In this document: piece by piece, positions 27,455 through 38,130 of the stretch
How positions within the stretch are numbered: the first letter of the stretch is position 1
Layout: each line of letters begins with the position of its first letter
NCBI RefSeq assembly: GCF_011290685.1
Contig: NZ_JAANYN010000018.1
Location: 1 to 64,000, forward strand
DNA length: 64,000 nt
Source of the DNA: Cyclobacterium plantarum
GTDB taxonomy: Bacteria; Bacteroidota; Bacteroidia; Cytophagales; Cyclobacteriaceae
Direction of reading: 5' to 3'
Made by a program: the position numbers and the translations under genes
The notes under the pieces: generated by a model
Seen by the model: only the letters and a program-made list of their open reading frames with translations
The model's database searches: none
What the model was told of the DNA's origin: nothing

Positions 27455-30247
27455 ATGGATAAATATTCTTACATCGCCAATGCCCATGTAGCCTACATAG
27501 ATGAGCTATATGATGACTACAAAAAAGATCCTGAAGCCATTGACAGCAGCTGGAAAGCATTTTTTGATGGTTTTGAGTTTGCCATCAGTAAATACGGAGA
27601 GGATGAAAACGGAGGGGCAGCAGCAGATGTGCAGGGTCCTGTAAACGGCAATCTGGCTACCAAAGGCACCATTATGGACATGGAGAGATTGCCAAAGGAG
27701 ATTAAGGTTAGGGCCCTGATCCATGCCTACCGATCCAGAGGCCATCTCAGGTCCAAAACCAATCCTGTCAGGGAAAGACGAGACCGAAAAGCTTTATTGG
27801 ACCTGGAAGATTTCGGACTGGATAAGAACGATTTGGACACGGTATATCAAGCCGGAAACGAAATTGGTATAGGAGATGCCAGGCTTTCCAAGATTATTGA
27901 ATCCCTTAAGATCATATATGAGGGATCCATGGGCTTTGAATACCTTTATATCCGGGATCCCGAGATGCTGGATTGGTTCAGGATAAAGGTAGAAAAGGAT
28001 GCGCTGGAATTCAATCCCCCTCTGGAGGATAAAAAAAGAATCCTTTCCAAGTTGAATGAAGCGGTGGTTTTCGAAAATTTCCTGCATACCAAGTATTTGG
28101 GGCAAAAAAGATTTTCTCTGGAAGGGGGGGAAAGTACAATTCCGTTTTTGGATTCCCTGATCAACCAGGCATCGGATAGCGGTGTGGAAGAGGTAATGAT
28201 AGGCATGGCCCACCGGGGCCGGCTAAATGTGCTGGCCAATATCATGGGAAAAACCTACGAGCAGATATTCTCGGAATTTGAAGGCACGGCCAAGCCTGAC
28301 CTTACCATGGGCGATGGAGATGTAAAATATCACCTTGGATTTTCTTCAGAAGTACCCGCAAAGAACGGGAAATTGATGATTTTGAAACTGGCCCCCAACC
28401 CCTCTCACCTGGAGGCAGTAAATCCGGTAGTAGAGGGTTTTGTAAGGGCCAAGATAGATGACCATTATGCAGGTGATGAGGATAAAATGATCCCCATATT
28501 AATCCATGGGGATTCAGCAGTGGCCGGACAGGGAGTAGTATATGAGGTCACCCAAATGGCCAACCTCAAAGGATATTATACTGGGGGGACCATCCATTTT
28601 GTGATCAACAACCAGGTAGGTTTTACCACTGATTTTGATGATGCCAGAAGTTCGATTTATTGTACAGATGTGGCAAAAATCATTGATGCACCGGTTATTC
28701 ATGTAAACGGGGATGATCCTGAAGCAGTGGTCTATGCGGCCAAACTGGCTGTCGATTTCCGGCAAAAATTCAACAAGGACATTTTTGTGGATATGGTCTG
28801 CTACAGGAGGCATGGGCACAACGAATCGGATGAACCAAAATTTACCCAGCCCGAACTGTATAACCTTATTTCCAAGCATCCCAATCCCCGGGAAATATAT
28901 AACAAGACATTACTGGAGAGAGGGCAGGTTGATGCCAAACTGGCCAAGCAAATGGACAAGGAGTTTCGCCAGCTTTTGCAGGACCGGCTGAATTTGGTCA
29001 AGGAAAAACCCCTTCCCTATTCCTTCAGCCCATTTGAAAAAGCCTGGAAGGCACTGGACCGGGCGAAACCCGAAGATTTTGAAAAATCCCCGGATACGGG
29101 CATCAGTGCCGATTCCATAGAAAAAATAGCAGAGGCCCTAACTGTGATGCCCAAAGGATTTAAACCCATCAAGCAGATCGAGGCTCAGCTCAAGCAGCGG
29201 AAGGAAATGTTTTTCCAGACCAAATCATTGAATTGGGCCGCAGGAGAGTTGCTGGCCTATGGCTCTTTGCTTTTGGAGGGCAAAACAGTCCGTATCACCG
29301 GTCAGGATTGTCAAAGGGGTACCTTTTCCCACAGACATGCAGTGGTACATGATGCGAATACCAACAAGCCCTATAATTCCCTGAAAGAACTCAAAGACAG
29401 CAAAGGTAAATTCTACATTTACAACTCCTTGTTATCTGAATATGCTGTTTTGGGATTTGAATACGGGTATGCCATGGCCAACCCCAATGCCCTTACCGTC
29501 TGGGAGGCGCAATTTGGGGATTTCGCCAATGGGGCACAAACCATGATCGACCAGTTTATTACCTCTGGTGAATCCAAATGGCAAAAAATGAACGGGCTGG
29601 TCATGTTGCTTCCCCATGGTTATGAGGGGCAGGGTCCTGAGCACTCCAATGCCAGACCTGAAAGATTTCTGCAGCTGGCTGCCGAGTACAATGTGGTGGT
29701 GGCCAATGTGACCGAACCCTCCAATTTCTTTCATTTGCTGCGGCGGCAGCTGGCATGGAACTTCAGAAAACCCTGCATAGTCATGTCTCCCAAATCCCTT
29801 CTTCGCCACCCCAAAGTGGTATCCCCCCTGGAAGAATTTACCAAAGGGTGTTTCAGGGAAGTAATCGTAGATGAGCAAATGGATCCCAAAAAGGTAAAAC
29901 GAGTGGTTCTTTGCTCTGGAAAAATATATTACGAACTGGCCGAAATGAGGGAAAAGGAAAAGGTGGAAGATGTGGCCATTATCAGAGTGGAACAACTTCA
30001 CCCCCTTCCAAAGAATCAGATCCTGAAAGCCATTAAAGCCTATGGCAAAAACGTGGAAACCCTATGGGTCCAGGAAGAACCTGAAAACATGGGTTATTGG
30101 GCATTTATGGTGAGAAATTTATTCAAAGACCTGAACATGGACGTGATAGCCAGAAAAGCCAGTGCTTCTCCTGCTACGGGTTACCATAAAGTACACCTGA
30201 CAGAACAAAAGCAAATTTTAGAAAAGGCATTAAAAATAAATTCCTAA
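27455..30247 (+). CDS. sucA: 2-oxoglutarate dehydrogenase E1 component
   Basis: A 930-residue thiamine diphosphate enzyme that decarboxylates 2-oxoglutarate in the citric acid cycle and passes the succinyl group to the E2 lipoyl arm. It has the N-terminal SYIANAHVAYIDELYDDY segment, the MAHRGRLNVLANIMGK and GDGDVKYHLG cofactor-binding stretches, AGQGVVYE, and the C-terminal transketolase-like half (GQDCQRGTFSHRHAV, EEPENMGYW). The length is that of the family. The genes for E2 and E3 follow on the same strand, so the whole complex is encoded together. Confidence 0.97.
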   Translation: MDKYSYIANAHVAYIDELYDDYKKDPEAIDSSWKAFFDGFEFAISKYGEDENGGAAADVQGPVNGNLATKGTIMDMERLPKEIKVRALIHAYRSRGHLRSKTNPVRERRDRKALLDLEDFGLDKNDLDTVYQAGNEIGIGDARLSKIIESLKIIYEGSMGFEYLYIRDPEMLDWFRIKVEKDALEFNPPLEDKKRILSKLNEAVVFENFLHTKYLGQKRFSLEGGESTIPFLDSLINQASDSGVEEVMIGMAHRGRLNVLANIMGKTYEQIFSEFEGTAKPDLTMGDGDVKYHLGFSSEVPAKNGKLMILKLAPNPSHLEAVNPVVEGFVRAKIDDHYAGDEDKMIPILIHGDSAVAGQGVVYEVTQMANLKGYYTGGTIHFVINNQVGFTTDFDDARSSIYCTDVAKIIDAPVIHVNGDDPEAVVYAAKLAVDFRQKFNKDIFVDMVCYRRHGHNESDEPKFTQPELYNLISKHPNPREIYNKTLLERGQVDAKLAKQMDKEFRQLLQDRLNLVKEKPLPYSFSPFEKAWKALDRAKPEDFEKSPDTGISADSIEKIAEALTVMPKGFKPIKQIEAQLKQRKEMFFQTKSLNWAAGELLAYGSLLLEGKTVRITGQDCQRGTFSHRHAVVHDANTNKPYNSLKELKDSKGKFYIYNSLLSEYAVLGFEYGYAMANPNALTVWEAQFGDFANGAQTMIDQFITSGESKWQKMNGLVMLLPHGYEGQGPEHSNARPERFLQLAAEYNVVVANVTEPSNFFHLLRRQLAWNFRKPCIVMSPKSLLRHPKVVSPLEEFTKGCFREVIVDEQMDPKKVKRVVLCSGKIYYELAEMREKEKVEDVAIIRVEQLHPLPKNQILKAIKAYGKNVETLWVQEEPENMGYWAFMVRNLFKDLNMDVIARKASASPATGYHKVHLTEQKQILEKALKINS

Positions 30248-30336
30248 TTTTCCATTTCATAACTTATTATTTTAAAACTAATTTTGAAATTTTCAAGCCG
30301 GTACATCTCCGAAGTCCGGATAAAATCAAATAACCG

Positions 30337-31890
30337 ATGAGCATAGCAATCAAAGTCCCCGCCGTAGGCGAATCCATCACCGAGGTCACCGTAGGGCAGT
30401 GGTTTAAAAACGATGGAGAATTTGTAGAAATGGACGAGGTCCTTTGTGAACTTGAATCCGACAAAGCCACTTTTGAGCTTACTGCCGAGTCGGCAGGTAT
30501 ACTTCACACCAAAGCGGAAGAAGGTGAAACCCTGGAAATTGGCGCAGTGATTTGCGAAATTGATGCTGATGCCAAAGAAGAAACCAAAACAGAAAAGCCA
30601 GCAACCAAAAAGGAAGCGGATACTTCTGAAAAAGTTGAAAAAACCAAAAGCACTGGTGAAATCAAGGAAATGCATGTTCCTACAGTGGGGGAATCCATCA
30701 CCGAAGTGACCCTTGCATCCTGGCTTAAGGAAGATGGGGATTTTGTGGAATTGGATGACATCATTGCGGAAGTAGATTCGGACAAAGCTACTTTTGAATT
30801 GCCTGCTGAGGCATCGGGAATATTGAGACATGTGGCGGCTGAAGGGGAAACCCTGGAAATTGGCGGATTGATTTGTAAAATTGAACTAACTGATGGCCCG
30901 GCTGCCGGGGAAAGATCCTCCGCCACTGAAAGTGATACCAAGGATGAAGGCAAACAGAAAAGCTCAGGCAAGGAAAATTATGCCACAGGTCATGCTTCTC
31001 CTGCCGCCGCAAAAATACTTGCTGAAAAAGGAATCGATCCCAAATCAGTAAATGGTACTGGAAAGGATGGCCGCATCACCAAAGAGGATGCGGATAAAGC
31101 AGAAAAGAAAACTGCTCCTTCCCCATCAAAAACTACCGCTACAAAAGACAAAGCAGAAGAGGAAAAACCTGCAGCTGAGGCAAAGGGCGAACGGCCAAGC
31201 CGAAGGGAAAAAATGAGTTCCCTGAGAAAAACCATTTCAAGGCGGCTTGTAAGTGTCAAAAATGAAACGGCCATGTTGACCACTTTTAATGAAGTGAACA
31301 TGAAGCCAATCATGGATTTAAGAAAACAATACAAAGACCAGTTCAAGGAGCGCTACGAGGTAAACCTGGGATTCATGTCCTTTTTTACCAAAGCGGCATG
31401 CATTGCGCTGGAAGAGTGGCCGGCAGTCAACGCGCAAATTGATGGAAATGAAATCGTATACCATGATTTTTGTGATATTTCTATAGCCGTGTCTTCTCCC
31501 AAAGGGTTGGTAGTTCCTGTAATCAGAAACGCAGAGCAACTTTCATTTGCTGAAATCGAGAAAGAAGTGGTTCGTCTGGCAGTTAAGGCAAGAGACGGCA
31601 AATTGACCATAGACGAGATGACCGGTGGCACCTTTACCCTGACCAATGGTGGTATTTTTGGGTCCATGATGTCCACCCCTATCATCAATGCCCCGCAGGC
31701 AGCCATTTTGGGCATGCACAATATTGTAGAAAGACCCATGGCCGTAAACGGTGAGGTAAAGATCCTTCCTATGATGTATCTGGCACTTTCCTATGACCAT
31801 CGTATCATTGACGGCAGGGAGTCTGTAAGCTTTCTGGTCCGCATGAAGCAATTGCTGGAAGATCCCGCAAGGCTGTTACTCGGCATCTAA
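30337..31890 (+). CDS. sucB: 2-oxoglutarate dehydrogenase E2 (dihydrolipoyl succinyltransferase), two lipoyl domains
   Basis: A 517-residue E2 subunit that moves the succinyl group from E1 to CoA. Two lipoyl domains are visible, with target lysines K43 (ESDKATFEL) and K150 ([12 protein letters not shown]), joined by flexible linkers rich in E, K, P and A. An E3-binding domain follows (about 214-250, [15 protein letters not shown]). The catalytic domain ends with [13 protein letters not shown], the HxxxDG active site. Most SucB proteins have one lipoyl domain; two are common in this phylum. It lies 89 bases after sucA and 62 bases before lpd. Confidence 0.95.
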   Translation: MSIAIKVPAVGESITEVTVGQWFKNDGEFVEMDEVLCELESDKATFELTAESAGILHTKAEEGETLEIGAVICEIDADAKEETKTEKPATKKEADTSEKVEKTKSTGEIKEMHVPTVGESITEVTLASWLKEDGDFVELDDIIAEVDSDKATFELPAEASGILRHVAAEGETLEIGGLICKIELTDGPAAGERSSATESDTKDEGKQKSSGKENYATGHASPAAAKILAEKGIDPKSVNGTGKDGRITKEDADKAEKKTAPSPSKTTATKDKAEEEKPAAEAKGERPSRREKMSSLRKTISRRLVSVKNETAMLTTFNEVNMKPIMDLRKQYKDQFKERYEVNLGFMSFFTKAACIALEEWPAVNAQIDGNEIVYHDFCDISIAVSSPKGLVVPVIRNAEQLSFAEIEKEVVRLAVKARDGKLTIDEMTGGTFTLTNGGIFGSMMSTPIINAPQAAILGMHNIVERPMAVNGEVKILPMMYLALSYDHRIIDGRESVSFLVRMKQLLEDPARLLLGI

Positions 31891-31952
31891 AGTCTTTTCA
31901 ACCTTTCCTATGCCCTTTACAGGCACAGGTATCATTTAAAACGTGATTTACT

Positions 31953-33350
31953 ATGTATGATTTAATCGTAATTGGTTCCGGTCCGGGTGGCTATGTAGCA
32001 GCTATTAGAGCAGCCCAACTGGGGCTGAAAACTGCCATAATAGAAAAATACCCGACTTTGGGCGGCACATGTCTGAATGTGGGTTGTATTCCCTCCAAGG
32101 CCTTGCTGGATTCCTCAGAGCACTACCACAATGCTGCGCACAGTTTCAAAACCCATGGGATAGACCTGAAGGATTTAAAGGTTAATTTCAAACAAATGAT
32201 TAGCAGGAAGCGGGATGTCGTCAAACAAAACGTAGACGGTATCCAATACCTGATGAAAAAAAACAAGATTGATGTTCACCAGGGTCTTGGTGTTTTCAAA
32301 GATAAAAATACGGTAGTCATCCAAAAGGAGGGAGACAAAAAAGAAGAGATCAGTGGTAAAAATATCATCATTGCCACCGGATCAAAACCTGCCAATCTTC
32401 CGTTTATCAATCTGGATAAAGAAAGGATCATTACCTCCACAGAAGCCCTTGAACTCAAAGAAGTGCCCAAACACCTGGTAATCATAGGAGGTGGGATCAT
32501 CGGACTTGAGTTGGGTTCTGTCTACGCAAGACTGGGGGCCAAAGTATCCGTAGTGGAATTTATGGACGGAATCATACCTACCATGGATAAAACCATGGGC
32601 AAAGAGCTTCAAAAATCCCTGAAAAAACTGGGCATTGAATTTTACCTCAAACACAAGGTAACTGGTGTGGTAAGAAAGGGCAAAGAAGTAACCGTGACTG
32701 CTCAAAATAGTGAGGACAAAGAAGTTACTATCAAAGGAGACTATGTACTGGTATCCATAGGAAGACGCCCCTATACAGAAGGATTAAATGCTGAGGCGGC
32801 AGGAGTGAAAATCAACGATAAAGGGCAAATAGAAGTAGATGAACACCTTAAAACCAGTGTGGATCATATTTATGCCATTGGAGATGTGGTTAAAGGCACC
32901 ATGCTTGCCCATAAGGCTGAAGAGGAAGGTGTGTTTGTAGCCGAACAGTTGGCAGGGCAAAAACCCCATATCAATTACCTGCTTATTCCCGGAGTAGTCT
33001 ATACCTGGCCTGAGGTGGCTTCCGTAGGATACACCGAAGAGCAGCTTAAAGAGAAAGGAAAAAAATACAAAACGGGTAAGTTCCCCTTTATGGCTTCCGG
33101 GAGAGCCAGAGCCAGTGGGGATACCGATGGCCTGGTAAAGGTTTTGGCAGATGCCGAAACAGATGAAATCCTGGGCGTTCACATGATAGGTCCCAGAACA
33201 GCAGACATGATTGCCGAGGCTGTGGTGGCGATGGAATACCGGGCTTCCGCAGAAGATATTGCCAGAATGTCTCATGCCCATCCTACCTATACAGAAGTGT
33301 TTCGGGAAGCTTGTCTGGCAGCAACAGATAATCGTGCCCTGCACGTATAA
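31953..33350 (+). CDS. lpdA: Dihydrolipoyl dehydrogenase (E3)
   Basis: A 465-residue flavoprotein that reoxidises the E2 lipoyl arm and gives NADH. The FAD-binding GSGPGGYVAAIRA, the redox disulfide C40-L-N-V-G-C45, the NAD-binding GGGIIGLELGSVYARLG and the C-terminal HAHPTYTEV catalytic histidine are all in place. It is the last gene of sucA-sucB-lpdA and is followed by a terminator. The same E3 probably also serves pyruvate dehydrogenase and the glycine system. Confidence 0.96.
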   Translation: MYDLIVIGSGPGGYVAAIRAAQLGLKTAIIEKYPTLGGTCLNVGCIPSKALLDSSEHYHNAAHSFKTHGIDLKDLKVNFKQMISRKRDVVKQNVDGIQYLMKKNKIDVHQGLGVFKDKNTVVIQKEGDKKEEISGKNIIIATGSKPANLPFINLDKERIITSTEALELKEVPKHLVIIGGGIIGLELGSVYARLGAKVSVVEFMDGIIPTMDKTMGKELQKSLKKLGIEFYLKHKVTGVVRKGKEVTVTAQNSEDKEVTIKGDYVLVSIGRRPYTEGLNAEAAGVKINDKGQIEVDEHLKTSVDHIYAIGDVVKGTMLAHKAEEEGVFVAEQLAGQKPHINYLLIPGVVYTWPEVASVGYTEEQLKEKGKKYKTGKFPFMASGRARASGDTDGLVKVLADAETDEILGVHMIGPRTADMIAEAVVAMEYRASAEDIARMSHAHPTYTEVFREACLAATDNRALHV

Positions 33351-33373
33351 TCCGGGCAAAGCGATTCCATCCC

Positions 33374-33410
33374 ACAAAGGCTGCTGTATCCTCAGCGGCC
33401 TTTGTCTTTT
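33374..33410 (+). terminator. Terminator between lpdA and murF
   Basis: Hairpin with arms ACAAAGGC and GCCTTTGT and an inner CTG/CAG pair, followed by CTTTT on the plus strand. It sits 24 bases after the lpdA stop and ends on the convergent murF stop, so it may serve both genes. Confidence 0.7.
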
Positions 33411-34701
33411 AAATGAATTCCAGTAAAGATTCTAACTTCATTCCCCTGCTGCCTTTTATAAAGATTTGGTAATCTTCAAGAGCAGAATCCTTCAACCAGT
33501 TCCTGAAAGAAAGCGGATCCGGAAAATACAATGCCTTTGGTACTTTTGGCAAGGCATGTTGCACCAATTTGCCGGTAAGGCAAATTTTATCCAATTTCAT
33601 CTGTTGCAATTGTTCCCCCAGCTTTTCATGGGCAGAAACAGTATGCTCCCCCAATTCCAGCATATCTCCAACTATCACCATTTTGTGTTTCCGTTTGTCC
33701 AGTCTGCCAAAGGCCTTTAAAGCCTCTTCCATACTGGAGGGGTTGGCGTTGTAGGCATCCATAAAAATCAAATTACTACGCTTCTCCAGGATTTGCGAAC
33801 GCATATTTGAGGGAGCATAACCCGCTGCTGCAGCTGCTGCCTCCCCTAAAGAAACTCCAAAAAACTTTCCTATACATATGGCTGCTGCAATATTGTCAAA
33901 ATTATATTCTCCTATCAACTGAGAGGTATAACTAATACTGCCTTCACCGGTGCTGAAAGTTACAAAGGGATCGGCACCAAGAAACTGAACAGGACAAAAA
34001 TGACCTGATTCAGGAAAGAGGACGGGATCTTTAAACCTGTGTTTCATGTTGGCAAATACCGCTTGCCTGGTATTCAAAAACACCTTTCCATCGGTTTCCA
34101 ATAGAAATTGAAAGAGTTCAGTTTTGGTTTTCAAAACGCCTTCAGGACCACCCATACCTTCTAAATGGGCCTGCCCTATATTCGTGATCAGGCCATGGGT
34201 AGGCAAGGCAATATGGCTAAGTTCGGCTATGTCTCCCTGCTTATTGGCCCCCATTTCAATAATGGCGATTTCTGTATCCCTGGTAATGCCCAACAATGTC
34301 AGGGGCACTCCGATATGGTTGTTGAGATTACCCTTTGTAGCCAGAACCCTGAATTTCCGGGACAGTACCTGCTGCATCAGCTCCTTGGTTGTTGTCTTCC
34401 CATTGGATCCGGTAAGACCAATTACTGGTAGGTTAAATTGTTTTCTGTGAAAGGTAGCCAGGTCCTGTAATGCTTTAAGCACATCTTCTACCAAAATAAA
34501 ACCATCACCGGTTACAACCGTAGGATCATCCACAACCACCATGGAAGCTCCCAGTTCCAAAGCTTTTGCCGCATATTGATTCCCGTCAAAATTGGGCCCT
34601 TTGAGGGCAAAAAACAAATCACCTTTTTGAAGTTTCCGGGTATCCGTACATACCCTGCCTGCCGATAAAAAATGGTCATGCAGCCGATTGATCCTTTCCA
34701 T
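33409..34701 (-). CDS. murF: UDP-MurNAc-tripeptide--D-Ala-D-Ala ligase MurF
   Basis: A 430-residue Mur ligase that adds D-Ala-D-Ala to the UDP-MurNAc-tripeptide in the cytoplasm. The ATP-binding loop GLTGSNGKTTTKE is at about 95-107, the EMGANKQGDIAEL metal-site region follows, and DAYNANPSSMEEAL marks the C-terminal domain of MurF. The N-terminal CTDTRKLQKGDLFFALKG is the family UDP-binding start. The ATG at 34701 is taken over a TTG two codons earlier. It is not in a dcw cell division cluster; lpdA converges on it. Confidence 0.95.
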   Translation of the reverse strand: MERINRLHDHFLSAGRVCTDTRKLQKGDLFFALKGPNFDGNQYAAKALELGASMVVVDDPTVVTGDGFILVEDVLKALQDLATFHRKQFNLPVIGLTGSNGKTTTKELMQQVLSRKFRVLATKGNLNNHIGVPLTLLGITRDTEIAIIEMGANKQGDIAELSHIALPTHGLITNIGQAHLEGMGGPEGVLKTKTELFQFLLETDGKVFLNTRQAVFANMKHRFKDPVLFPESGHFCPVQFLGADPFVTFSTGEGSISYTSQLIGEYNFDNIAAAICIGKFFGVSLGEAAAAAAGYAPSNMRSQILEKRSNLIFMDAYNANPSSMEEALKAFGRLDKRKHKMVIVGDMLELGEHTVSAHEKLGEQLQQMKLDKICLTGKLVQHALPKVPKALYFPDPLSFRNWLKDSALEDYQIFIKGSRGMKLESLLEFI

Positions 34702-35158
34702 GCTCAAATTATTTTTTCAAATTAAAGAAAACCGGGATATTGCCTCCCGGCAAACAAAAGTAATATATCTGGTCTCAATTTATATTCCGGTTGATTAAAA
34801 ATAACTTTTTCCCTCCAAAACTAAGGTATTTCATTTTTTAGCTATTCATCACCTATTTTAAAAATGGTTTTACCCTGTCATTACAAAACCATCAGGAGAC
34901 AGACCAGGCCCAATTATAAAAACAAATCAGTCTGCAGGATATTCAGCAATATTATTAACCTTAAAGAGCTCACAAAATGAGAAATGGCAGAGAAAACAAC
35001 AATGAACCTCACTACTGGCAATCGCATCTTAAAATTCCTAACATTCACAAAATGGAATGGAACTAATTATTAAAAGAGGAGCTTTATTAAAATCAGTGCA
35101 AGCAATAGCAATAGTTCTATCTTTGCATCCAGGAGCCAAAGATATACAGTATATCCCT
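34702..35158. other. Divergent intergenic region murF / FG-GAP protein
   Basis: About 457 bases between the start of murF and the signal peptide of the FG-GAP protein. It is A+T-rich and has no frame with coding character, though the downstream frame stays open back to 35057. It must hold the promoters of both divergent genes; no perfect TAxxTTTG element at a suitable place was identified. Confidence 0.5.
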
Positions 35159-37294
35159 ATGAACTGCCGCCTTAGTATTACTTTGATTTTGATCAGCCTG
35201 CTGCAGGTACGAGCACAGGAAACATACCAATTTGAAACCGCCATTTCCCAGGTGTTTCTTACGGAAGGACGGGAGCTTTCCATGCCCTTTGCCGGAGGAA
35301 TCAATGCGGCACAGGTTCAGGAATTTGATCTCGACGGGGACGGAATAGAAGAGCTTGTGGTTTGGGATATCAATGCAGGAATGATCAGGGCCTTCAAAAA
35401 ACCCGGGGGGCAATTTACCAACATTCCCGAAGCTGCTTTTTATTTTCCCGATGATGTCAATGCTTTTCTGTTACTTAAAGATTTTGACGGAGATGGGAGA
35501 AAAGACTTGTTTACCGGTTCTCCATTTGGCATCAAAGTGTACAAAAACAATACAGACACCGGTGAAGTCTTTCCAGCATGGGAGGTAGCTCAGGATTTTC
35601 TCCGGCTAGATAATGGCGCTAACCTGACCAGCAATATTTTGGACATTCCCCTGATCGAAGATCTGGACGGGGATGGGGACCTGGATGTACTCACCTTTAA
35701 TTTTGCCTCGGGTGATTACCTGGAATACTACCAAAACACCAGTATAGAAAGAAAAAGCCAAGCTGACGTTGATGGTTTTGCCTCTGCGATAATTCGATGG
35801 GGCAATTTTGAATTTTGCGGTTGTGGAAACATCAGCTTCGGCACAACCTGCAGTGGCCAGCCCATATCCTCCATCCAAAATGCAGGAGAACAATTAAGGA
35901 CCAAGCATTCCGGCGGGCATACCCTCCTTTATCGGGATCTGAACAATGATGGCATCAGGGATTTGCTAATAGGCCAGGATCTGTGTGAAACTTTGTATTA
36001 TCTTCCTAATTCGGGCACAGATTTGGTACCGGCCTTTGATACATTTTCCACTACCTTACCTGACTATGGGCCATTACCGGAATTCCCAATATTTCACGCC
36101 GCTTTTCCTTATGAAGAAAACCTGTTGATTTCCAGTCATTCATCAGAGGTAGCCAGCAATTTCGGTGTTGATTTCGCTCAGAGCATGTATCTTTTGCCAC
36201 CATCGGGCGAAGGCCTCCCGCTGACCAATGCTTTTTTGCAGGAAAACATGCTGGACTTTGGGGAAAATTCCAGGCCTTTTTTTAAAGGAAATGCTTTCCA
36301 GGGCAATCTATTTGTTGCGGCAAACGTAACTGGACAAAAAGAAATTAAGGGCAAGATATTTCAGTTTCAGCTTGAAGGGGATCAACTTGAATTGGTGGAT
36401 GAAGATTTTTTAGACCTGGAAGCATTGGGGCTCCGGGAGTTGAGCTATCAGGAATACACTTCACCCTCCGGCCAATCATTCCACCTGCTTTCAGGTGTGC
36501 AGATAATCAATAATATTCCTGAAAAATTGATTTGGCTTAGCCCTGTTTTATCAGCCACAGAAAAAATAGCTGTACAAATTCCCTCCTTTAATCTCAGGGG
36601 CCTGGATCAGGTATTTCTATTTCATGATGGAAACACAGATTATTTACTCTTGGCCAGGCAAACGGGGGAATTGGTTTTGTTTTCCATAAACCTGTCCGGA
36701 GAACCTTCCCTGGAATTGCTGGAGCGGGATTTTTTAGGTTTTACTGACAATCCGGTAAACAGAAATCTAACCCTTACCGCAAGCTCTGGCGAACATCCTG
36801 CTTTGATGGCTATTGACCAGCGGGGAGTTATTTTTTCAGTTAAGGACATTCTGGCTGACCCTGTCATGAGCAGGCTCTCTATCCGGACTGAATCAGGGGA
36901 TTTCGATCAAACCAGGTTTGGAAGAAATACCTGGATCAGCTTCATTCCTGGTCTTTTGGGAGAGGATCCGGATTTGATTATTGGCAACAGGGCCGGTGGA
37001 CTCGAATATTTGAGTCGCATAGCAGCTGATGAAAATGGCCCTGATGAAAAACTCAACGCCATCGTTTTTCCCAATCCCAGCAGGGGGGAGAACCTTAAAT
37101 TGATCGTAAACCAGGAGGAAGTAACCCTTACTATTTATGGGCCAAGCGGGAAACTGATCAGGGAAGGCCTGTTGATCAAAGGACAGGAAGTTACTGAAAT
37201 CAGCCTTTTTGGATTCAGTCCCGGATTGTACATTTTGGAGTTAATTGGAAAAAACAGGCAGCGACAATACAAAAAGCTATGGGTGAGTCCCTGA
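35159..37294 (+). CDS. FG-GAP/VCBS repeat protein with type IX secretion sorting domain
   Basis: A secreted protein of 711 residues. The signal peptide (NCRLSITLILISLLQVRA) is followed by FG-GAP-like beta-propeller repeats with calcium-binding loops DLDGDGIEEL, DFDGDGRKDL, DLDGDGDLDV and DLNNDGIRDL. The last 80 residues (VFPNPSRGENLKL up to LYILELIGKNRQ) match the type A C-terminal sorting domain of the type IX system, which carries the protein across the outer membrane. The start at 35159 is chosen because it begins the signal peptide; the frame is open to 35057. A role as a surface or released propeller protein is likely; its ligand is unknown. Confidence 0.85.
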   Translation: MNCRLSITLILISLLQVRAQETYQFETAISQVFLTEGRELSMPFAGGINAAQVQEFDLDGDGIEELVVWDINAGMIRAFKKPGGQFTNIPEAAFYFPDDVNAFLLLKDFDGDGRKDLFTGSPFGIKVYKNNTDTGEVFPAWEVAQDFLRLDNGANLTSNILDIPLIEDLDGDGDLDVLTFNFASGDYLEYYQNTSIERKSQADVDGFASAIIRWGNFEFCGCGNISFGTTCSGQPISSIQNAGEQLRTKHSGGHTLLYRDLNNDGIRDLLIGQDLCETLYYLPNSGTDLVPAFDTFSTTLPDYGPLPEFPIFHAAFPYEENLLISSHSSEVASNFGVDFAQSMYLLPPSGEGLPLTNAFLQENMLDFGENSRPFFKGNAFQGNLFVAANVTGQKEIKGKIFQFQLEGDQLELVDEDFLDLEALGLRELSYQEYTSPSGQSFHLLSGVQIINNIPEKLIWLSPVLSATEKIAVQIPSFNLRGLDQVFLFHDGNTDYLLLARQTGELVLFSINLSGEPSLELLERDFLGFTDNPVNRNLTLTASSGEHPALMAIDQRGVIFSVKDILADPVMSRLSIRTESGDFDQTRFGRNTWISFIPGLLGEDPDLIIGNRAGGLEYLSRIAADENGPDEKLNAIVFPNPSRGENLKLIVNQEEVTLTIYGPSGKLIREGLLIKGQEVTEISLFGFSPGLYILELIGKNRQRQYKKLWVSP

Positions 37295-37297
37295 AAA

Positions 37298-38089
37298 TTA
37301 TTTCAAACTAAAGCGGTCCGCATCTTTCCATGCAGGAAATTTTTCGCGGAATGCCATCAGAGCTGCTTTATCCAGGTTAACCTGTACTATGCCCTCTTTT
37401 TCACCTCCAGATGCCAGGCAATTTCCCTTAAAATCATAAGCTGCAGAATGACCGGAATATGCTACCCCATTACCATCTACTCCCACCCTGTTTACACCGA
37501 TACTGTAAGACAAGTTTTCAACGGCTCTGGCCTGAAGCAAAATATCCCAGGCCTGCACTCTTGGTGCCGGCCAGGAGGCCACATAAAATATTAAGTCATA
37601 ATCCATTTCTCCTTCCTCGGTTGAGCCATTACGGGACCAAACCGGAAACCTGAGATCATAACAAACCTGGGGTCTGATTTTCCAACCTTTGTAGGTGAAG
37701 GTTTGATTTTTTTGTCCCATGTCATAGTGATGGTCTTCATCTGCCATTCTAAAAAGGTGCCGTTTATCATAATAGGCAAGCTGCCCATCTGGTGTAGCCC
37801 AAAGCAGGCGGTTGAAGTGCTTCCCTCCTTCTTTGATCATTACACTTCCGGTAATTACCGTACCCAATTGCCCTGCCATCCGTTGCATCCATTTGGTGCT
37901 GTACAAATTCATGGGCTCGGCCTGGCTGAGGGTGTTCATGGAAAATCCCGTAGTAAACATTTCTGGAAGGACCATAATATCCACCTTTCCTTCCATGCCC
38001 CAAAGCTTTTCTTCAAACATGGCCAAATTTGCCGAAGTATTTTCCCAATGAAGATCAATCTGAAATAAAGCTAGTGAGAGATTTTCCAA
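37298..38089 (-). CDS. Nitrilase-family omega-amidase (YafV/Nit2-like)
   Basis: A 263-residue carbon-nitrogen hydrolase with the catalytic triad E43 (LPEMFTTGF), K109 (YYDKRHLF) and C143 (PQVCYDLRFP). These sequences match the omega-amidase branch, which removes the amide from 2-oxoglutaramate and 2-oxosuccinamate and so repairs by-products of glutamine and asparagine transaminases. It works in the cytoplasm. Its stop is 3 bases from the end of the convergent FG-GAP gene, and def lies 41 bases upstream (38131) on the same strand. Confidence 0.9.
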   Translation of the reverse strand: MENLSLALFQIDLHWENTSANLAMFEEKLWGMEGKVDIMVLPEMFTTGFSMNTLSQAEPMNLYSTKWMQRMAGQLGTVITGSVMIKEGGKHFNRLLWATPDGQLAYYDKRHLFRMADEDHHYDMGQKNQTFTYKGWKIRPQVCYDLRFPVWSRNGSTEEGEMDYDLIFYVASWPAPRVQAWDILLQARAVENLSYSIGVNRVGVDGNGVAYSGHSAAYDFKGNCLASGGEKEGIVQVNLDKAALMAFREKFPAWKDADRFSLK

Positions 38090-38130
38090 AATAAAATTAC
38101 TTTAATGGTTTAAAGGCACTTTGGTGCGGA